Shown here: positions 6,945 through 10,803 of the stretch, in pieces
Position numbering within the stretch: the stretch's first letter is position 1
Layout: every line of letters begins with the position of its first letter
NCBI GenBank assembly: GCA_041484525.1
Contig: JBGPHT010000216.1
Location: 1-10,803 of the forward strand
Reading direction: 5' to 3'
Source of the DNA: JBGPHT01 sp041484525
GTDB lineage: Bacteria; Acidobacteriota; Terriglobia; Bryobacterales; Bryobacteraceae
DNA: 10,803 nt
Translations under genes and position numbers: made by a program
The notes under the pieces: model-generated
What the model was told of the DNA's origin: nothing
Database searches by the model: none
The model's input: only the letters and a program-made list of their open reading frames with translations

Positions 6945-8730
6945 CAATACAAGCATTCGCAACATCGCAATCATCGCCCACGTAGACCATGGCAAGACCA
7001 CGCTAGTGGACGCCATGCTCAACCAGAGCGGAATCTTCGGCTCGCACGAGGAGCACGTGGACCGCGTGATGGACTCGAACGAACTCGAGCGGGAAAGAGG
7101 CATTACCATCCTCGCCAAGATTACTGGCGTGCGATACCACGGTGTGAAAATCAACATCGTGGATACTCCGGGGCACTCGGACTTCGGCGGAGAAGTGGAG
7201 CGCGCGCTCAAGATTGTGGACGGCGTGATGCTGCTGGTGGACGCCAGCGAAGGGCCGCTGCCGCAGACGCGCTACGTTCTGATGAAGGCGCTCGAGGCCA
7301 AGCTGCCGCCGATCGTGGTGATCAACAAGATCGACAGGCCGGACGCGCGCGTGCAGGAGGTGCTGAACGAGATCTACGATCTGTTCATCGACCTGGACGC
7401 GGTGGAAGACCAGCTCGATTTCCCGGTGCTCTACACTGTCGCCAAGACGGGCGTGGCGAAGAAGTCGATGGAAGACCCGTCGACGGATCTGCGTCCGCTG
7501 TTCGACGCGATCCTGGAGCACATCCCCAGTCCGGCGGGCGATGAAAACGGCGTGCTGCAGATGCTGGTGGCGAATCTGGATTACAGCGACTATCTGGGGC
7601 GGCTCGCCATTGGGCGCGTTTTCTCGGGCACGCTGCGATTCGGCGACGATGTGGCCATCGCCAAGCGCGATGGATCGCTGCAGAAGACGCGCATCACGAA
7701 GCTGTACTCGTTCGAGGGGCTGAAGCGCGTCGACGAAACCATCGGACGGCCGGGCGATGTGATGGCGATCGCAGGCGTGGAGGGCATCACCATCGGCGAA
7801 ACCATTACCAGCGCCGAGACGCCGATGCCGTTGGCGCAGGTGCAGATCGACGAGCCCACGATCGCGATGGCGTTCACCATTAATACGTCGCCATTCGGCG
7901 GGCGCGAAGGGCAGTGGGTGACGTCCAGAAATCTGCGCGACCGGCTGGACAAGGAGCTCCTCACGAACGTTTCGATCCGAGTGGAGGAACTCGGGCACGA
8001 CACGTTCAAGGTGATGGGGCGCGGCGAGCTGCAACTCGCGATCCTCATCGAAATGATGCGGCGCGAAGGATTCGAGCTGATGGTGGGGAAGCCGGAGATC
8101 CTGACGCGCACGGTCGACGGCAAGGTACAGGAGCCGGTGGAGGACCTGACGATCGATTGCCCGGAGAATTTCCTGGGGGTGACGATCGAAAAACTGGGCC
8201 AGCGCAAGGGCAAGATGACGAAGATGGTGAACCACGGGTCGGGGCGCGTGCGGCTGGAATTCCTGGTGCCGTCGCGCGGCCTGATCGGGTTGCGTTCTGA
8301 AATTCTCACGGACACGCGCGGCACGGCGATCATGAACTCGCTGTTCCACGGCTACATTGAGTGGCAGGGAGAGATTCCCACGCGGCCGACGGGCTCGTTG
8401 GTAGCGGACCGGGCGGGGAAGACGACCGGCCACGCGATCTTCAATCTGCAGGAGCGCGGCGAGATCTTCGTAGCTCCGGGGCTGGAGGTGTACGAGGGGA
8501 TGATCATCGGAGAGAACGCGCGCGATGCGGACCTGGATGTGAACATCGTGAAGGAGAAGAAGCTGACGAACATGCGGGCGTCGACGGCGGACGTGGCGAT
8601 CCGGCTGGTGCCGCCGCGGATTCTGAACCTGGAGCAGGCGATCGAGTTTATCCGGGACGATGAGTATGTGGAAGTGACGCCGCAGTCGATTCGGCTGCGG
8701 AAGAAGGTGCTGAAGGCGAATCAGCGGTAG
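6934..8730 (+). CDS. typA: Translational GTPase TypA/BipA
   Basis: Encodes 598 residues, normal for TypA/BipA. It is a ribosome-binding GTPase related to EF-G and LepA that acts in ribosome assembly and stress or cold adaptation in the cytoplasm. G motifs: AHVDHGKT (15-22), RERGIT in switch I (53-58), DTPGHSDF (77-84), NKID (131-134). The G5 position reads YTVAKTG (167-173), where the family usually has YASA. Domain II (about 205-300), the EF-G-like domain III (about 308-385) with MGRGELQLAILIEMMRREGF, and the BipA-specific C-terminal region with LEVYEGMIIGE (517-527) and KKLTNMRAS (542-550) are all present. A TGA at 6928-6930 is in frame just upstream, so the ATG at 6934 is the first possible start. 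It overlaps the permease by 11 bases and has no strong Shine-Dalgarno, implying coupling to permease translation. Whether a separate promoter exists inside the permease gene cannot be seen. Confidence 0.97.
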   Translation: MKSSNTSIRNIAIIAHVDHGKTTLVDAMLNQSGIFGSHEEHVDRVMDSNELERERGITILAKITGVRYHGVKINIVDTPGHSDFGGEVERALKIVDGVMLLVDASEGPLPQTRYVLMKALEAKLPPIVVINKIDRPDARVQEVLNEIYDLFIDLDAVEDQLDFPVLYTVAKTGVAKKSMEDPSTDLRPLFDAILEHIPSPAGDENGVLQMLVANLDYSDYLGRLAIGRVFSGTLRFGDDVAIAKRDGSLQKTRITKLYSFEGLKRVDETIGRPGDVMAIAGVEGITIGETITSAETPMPLAQVQIDEPTIAMAFTINTSPFGGREGQWVTSRNLRDRLDKELLTNVSIRVEELGHDTFKVMGRGELQLAILIEMMRREGFELMVGKPEILTRTVDGKVQEPVEDLTIDCPENFLGVTIEKLGQRKGKMTKMVNHGSGRVRLEFLVPSRGLIGLRSEILTDTRGTAIMNSLFHGYIEWQGEIPTRPTGSLVADRAGKTTGHAIFNLQERGEIFVAPGLEVYEGMIIGENARDADLDVNIVKEKKLTNMRASTADVAIRLVPPRILNLEQAIEFIRDDEYVEVTPQSIRLRKKVLKANQR

Positions 8731-8746
8731 GGGCGGAGAAGATTGT

Positions 8747-8778
8747 CCACCGCCGAGACGCAGAGAGCGCAGAGAAGA
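8747..8778. repeat. Degenerate GCAGAGA-type intergenic repeat
   Basis: The stretch holds GCCGAGACGCAGAGAGCGC followed by AGAGAAGA: successive units of the form (C)GC-(A)GAGA. From memory, similar 'accgcagagacgcagagacgcagaga' strings are dispersed between genes in many environmental bacterial genomes; their function is not established. Its last part (AGAGAAG, 8771-8777) lies 5 bases before the GTG start of the glycosyltransferase gene and may serve as its weak ribosome-binding site. Confidence 0.5.
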
Positions 8779-8782
8779 CTGA

Positions 8783-10444
8783 GTGCATGAACGGAAGTGG
8801 GCATTTGCACGTGAGTATGGTGGGATCGGGCTGATCGTTGTATGTCTCGGCGCGGCACTTGTTCATGAGGCGACGCATACCGGTTTGACGGTCGATGAGC
8901 CTTCCCACTTCGCGGCCGGTTATATGTACTGGTTGGGCGAAGACGTTCTGGTTCCGGCAGACACTCCGCCGCTTACTCGAATCATCAGCGGGTGGGTTGC
9001 GCGGGTCAGGCATGCACCGGATCCGCGGCAGTCGAAGAATTGGGCGGCGCGCGATGCTTACCTGATTGGTTCCGAGATTCTGGGAATTCAGGGCGGAGCC
9101 GGACGCCGCATGCGGTTCTACTCACGGCTTCCCTTCCTTATCTTTCCGCTCGGGATTGTCTTACTGCTCTGGCAGTGGGGGCGCCAACTCTTTAGCGAAG
9201 GCACGGCACTCATCCTCGCGCTTTGCGGCGCGCTGGAGCCGACGATATTGGGTCATGGGTCGCTGATCAAATCCGACGTTCCCGCTGCGTTTGCGGCGCT
9301 CTGGTTTGCTTATGCCGCCTGGAAGTATTGGCGAAGTCCTACTGTGCGCAGACTGCTGTTCATGACGCTGACGCTGGTGATTGCAATTCTTACTAAGTTC
9401 ACCTTGATTCCGCTCTTCTTTATCGGATATGCATTGGCGCTATGGCGGAGGCCGCGCCTGCTGGCTGTGGCACTAATCCCGGCGGCGGTCTATGCGGGGA
9501 TATTGGCAGCCTCTCAATTTCAAGCGCATCCGATTCCGCTGGCAAAGGTGGGACAGTTCGCCGGGGTGGGTGTTCCCAAGTATCTTCTGCCTGCCGCTGG
9601 CTTACTGGCGCGACTGCCGTGGCCAACCCAGTTCATAGAGGGCATGCTCTACATTGGCGGCAGCCTACATGGCGATGGGTTCACTGGATATATGCTCGGG
9701 CACAAGATTCACGGCTGGGCGCCACGCTACTTTCCATTGGCGTGGGCGATCAAGTTCCCGATCCCTCTGCAGTTGCTTACGGCTGCGGGGCTGGGCGCAT
9801 TTACGGTCCGCGCGTTCAGGCGGCAAACTAGGGCTGCCGAAATCTTCATTTGGGGCGCGGCGTTGTTGTTCTTCGGCCTGGCGGTGCTTTCCAATGCTCA
9901 TATCGGATTCCGCCATATGATGCCTGCCTTGCCCTTCCTGATCCTTGGCGGCGGCTTTGCATTGGACCGCGGGCTTGCTTTTCAATGGGGCCGGGCGGCG
10001 ATTGGGCTGGGGATCATCTGGCTTGCTGTTTCTTCAATGCGTCTGTATCCGTTCGGTATATCCTATTTCAATGAATGGGTTGGCGGACCGCAGAATGGCT
10101 GGAAGTACTTAGCGGACAGTAACATCGATTGGGGGCAGAACTATCCGGAGATGGCAGCTTACTTGAATCGGAACGGTATCACAGACGCGCGAACTTACTT
10201 GTTTAGCTTTGATAACCCTTGGCACTACATGCGGGAAGGGAGCCTGTCTCCCCAGGACTGGCCTTCAAAGGATGCAAAGCCGGGCCAGCACTATCAGCCC
10301 ACGTACGGCACTTACGCCATCAGCGTCAACATCCTGACCGGACTCCTGCTAGCGCCCGGATACGAAGACTATATGGCTGAGTTCCGGCATCGCACTCCGA
10401 CGGCCCGTGCGGGATATTCAATTCTCATATATACGGTGAAGTGA
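8783..10444 (+). CDS. GT39/ArnT-like membrane glycosyltransferase (PMT_2 type)
   Basis: Encodes 553 residues from a GTG at 8783; a TGA stop at 8780-8782 makes this the earliest start in frame, and it leaves a short cytoplasmic N-terminus before helix 1 (about 13-30). Family signs: the DE pair in LTVDEPSHFAAGYMYW (35-50), the PPL motif in ADTPPLTR (59-66), repeated helices (about 115-132, 139-157, 165-181, 190-222, 225-243, 325-343, 353-372, 382-396, 404-418) and GFRHMMPALPF (375-385). A C-terminal part with YFNEWVGGP (428-436) and DSNIDWGQ (445-452) is typical of bacterial dolichyl-phosphate-mannose-mannosyltransferase relatives. These enzymes transfer a sugar from a polyprenyl-phosphate carrier to protein or envelope lipid on the outer face of the membrane; donor and acceptor here are unknown. 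Composition differs from its neighbours: about 53% GC in 9301-9360 by hand count. Its 3' end overlaps the convergent deacetylase fragment by 27 bases. Confidence 0.85.
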   Translation: MHERKWAFAREYGGIGLIVVCLGAALVHEATHTGLTVDEPSHFAAGYMYWLGEDVLVPADTPPLTRIISGWVARVRHAPDPRQSKNWAARDAYLIGSEILGIQGGAGRRMRFYSRLPFLIFPLGIVLLLWQWGRQLFSEGTALILALCGALEPTILGHGSLIKSDVPAAFAALWFAYAAWKYWRSPTVRRLLFMTLTLVIAILTKFTLIPLFFIGYALALWRRPRLLAVALIPAAVYAGILAASQFQAHPIPLAKVGQFAGVGVPKYLLPAAGLLARLPWPTQFIEGMLYIGGSLHGDGFTGYMLGHKIHGWAPRYFPLAWAIKFPIPLQLLTAAGLGAFTVRAFRRQTRAAEIFIWGAALLFFGLAVLSNAHIGFRHMMPALPFLILGGGFALDRGLAFQWGRAAIGLGIIWLAVSSMRLYPFGISYFNEWVGGPQNGWKYLADSNIDWGQNYPEMAAYLNRNGITDARTYLFSFDNPWHYMREGSLSPQDWPSKDAKPGQHYQPTYGTYAISVNILTGLLLAPGYEDYMAEFRHRTPTARAGYSILIYTVK

Positions 10445-10723
10445 GTTCGTACGGAAGCTATTCACTCTCCAATTCAAGTCGCGATAACTCACTAGCGCGA
10501 TCCCGGTTTTCTCCAAAGCTTCACGGACTTCCTGGGACAACAAAGCCTCCAGCTCGGCTTCGCGGCTCTCTTTTAGACGCGTATGAGCGGCACGCAAGTA
10601 CTCTCCGCAGTGGCCAGGGTGACACATCAGCTCGGTTGTGCCTTCCGCGTGTCTGGCTAAACCCTGCGACATAAGTAATTGCGCATGTTGTGGCGATGTG
10701 TTCTCATCGAAACATGAGACCTC
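10418..10723 (-). pseudogene. YdjC/ChbG/HpnK-type carbohydrate deacetylase, C-terminal fragment
   Basis: The minus frame from the TGA at 10724-10726 to the stop at 10418-10420 encodes the hallmark C-terminus of YdjC-like deacetylases: EGTTELMCHPGHCGEYL, then REAELEALLSQEVREALEKT and GIALVSYRDL. TTELMCHPG holds the His of the metal/active-site region. These enzymes remove acetyl groups from N-acetylated sugars (ChbG on chitobiose; HpnK in hopanoid glycolipid maturation). About 200 N-terminal residues normally expected are missing: an in-frame TGA closes the frame, and a different gene, the IS630-like transposase, begins on the other strand at 10714. Residues upstream of about GLARHAEG do not look like the family, so the break is probably near 10660-10700. 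After SYRDL an atypical tail of about 18 residues runs into the glycosyltransferase gene, suggesting loss of the original stop too. It is probably non-functional. Confidence 0.75.
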
Positions 10724-10803
10724 TCACCATTGCAGACTCGGCTACGATCATCCTCGGATTGCAGGATGAGATTCGCCGGTCGGAAGAATCCCGCTACGAC
10801 CAC
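10673..10803 (+). mobile_element. Left end of an IS630-like insertion sequence (boundary uncertain)
   Basis: Inferred from the transposase start at 10714 and the point where deacetylase similarity stops. IS630-family elements insert at and duplicate TA; candidate TAs lie at 10672-10673 and 10676-10677. The other end lies outside the window, so terminal repeats cannot be compared. Confidence 0.4.
10714..10803 (+). CDS. IS630-like transposase, N-terminal 30 codons only (runs off right edge)
   Basis: An ATG at 10714 opens a frame that remains open to the last base (30 codons). It begins MRPLTIADSATIILGLQDE and continues with IRRSEESRYDH. The segment (D/E)EIRRSEESRYDH is, from memory, the conserved start of the helix-turn-helix domain of a common IS630-related transposase group; it is normally followed by RLHGVLLVA. 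The catalytic DDE domain is outside the window. It starts in the opposite direction to the truncated deacetylase gene it appears to interrupt. The ribosome-binding site is weak. A non-transposase protein with the same helix-turn-helix domain remains possible. Confidence 0.65.
   Translation, partial: MRPLTIADSATIILGLQDEIRRSEESRYDH

Noticed and set aside
7003..8433. 476-codon minus-strand open frame opposite typA
   Set aside because: It is antisense to a fully conserved TypA; the translation is rich in Arg/His/Gln and shows no recognisable motif.
8731..8782. Rho-independent terminator after typA
   Set aside because: No GC-rich inverted repeat followed by T residues; only the GCAGAGA-type repeat is visible.

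Overview
The window reads as an accessory-flavoured chromosomal segment of a high-GC soil-type bacterium, most likely an Acidobacteriota member (Solibacter/Bryobacter-like). The main argument is a PadR-family repressor in an operon with a very long duplicated FtsX/MacB-type permease that has no ATPase of its own. This is the 'acidobacterial duplicated orphan permease' (ADOP) arrangement, which is expanded in that phylum. The lineage call is inference; no rRNA or other marker is present.

Layout, left to right. At the left edge is the first 22 codons of an insertion-sequence transposase that runs off the window on the minus strand (1-66). Immediately to its right is a 5'-truncated DUF2971-type gene (102-551, +). 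An ordinary 124-base gap follows. Then come the ADOP permease (676-3258, -) and its PadR regulator (3264-3632, -), transcribed as padR then permease. A 70-base divergent intergenic region carries a TATATC/GATATA inverted repeat. It separates padR from a plus-strand run of three overlapping genes: an ABC ATPase of LolD/MacB type (3703-4395), an 850-residue FtsX-family permease (4392-6944, 4-base overlap) and the ribosome-associated GTPase TypA/BipA (6934-8730, 11-base overlap). A 52-base gap with a degenerate GCAGAGA-type repeat leads to a GT39/ArnT-like membrane glycosyltransferase (8783-10444, +), whose base composition is visibly less GC-rich. At the right edge is the 3' part of a YdjC/ChbG/HpnK-type carbohydrate deacetylase gene (minus strand). 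It is cut off by the start of a second, different insertion sequence with an IS630-like transposase (10714 onwards, +).

How the genes fit together. The ATPase and the 850-aa permease form a complete MacB/LolCDE-like exporter or lipoprotein-handling complex. The ADOP permease probably belongs to the PadR regulon and has no local ATPase other than the divergent one. TypA is a translation-factor GTPase with no obvious functional link to the exporter, but its start codon lies inside the permease gene, so the two are probably co-transcribed. The glycosyltransferase and the broken deacetylase suggest a nearby cell-envelope glycan or glycolipid locus that mobile elements have eroded.

No complete, novel defence or signalling system is evident. 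The most notable points are the mirrored IS-disrupted genes at both edges, an 18-residue x3 tandem repeat in a predicted periplasmic loop of the exporter permease, and the possible leaderless, self-regulated padR promoter.
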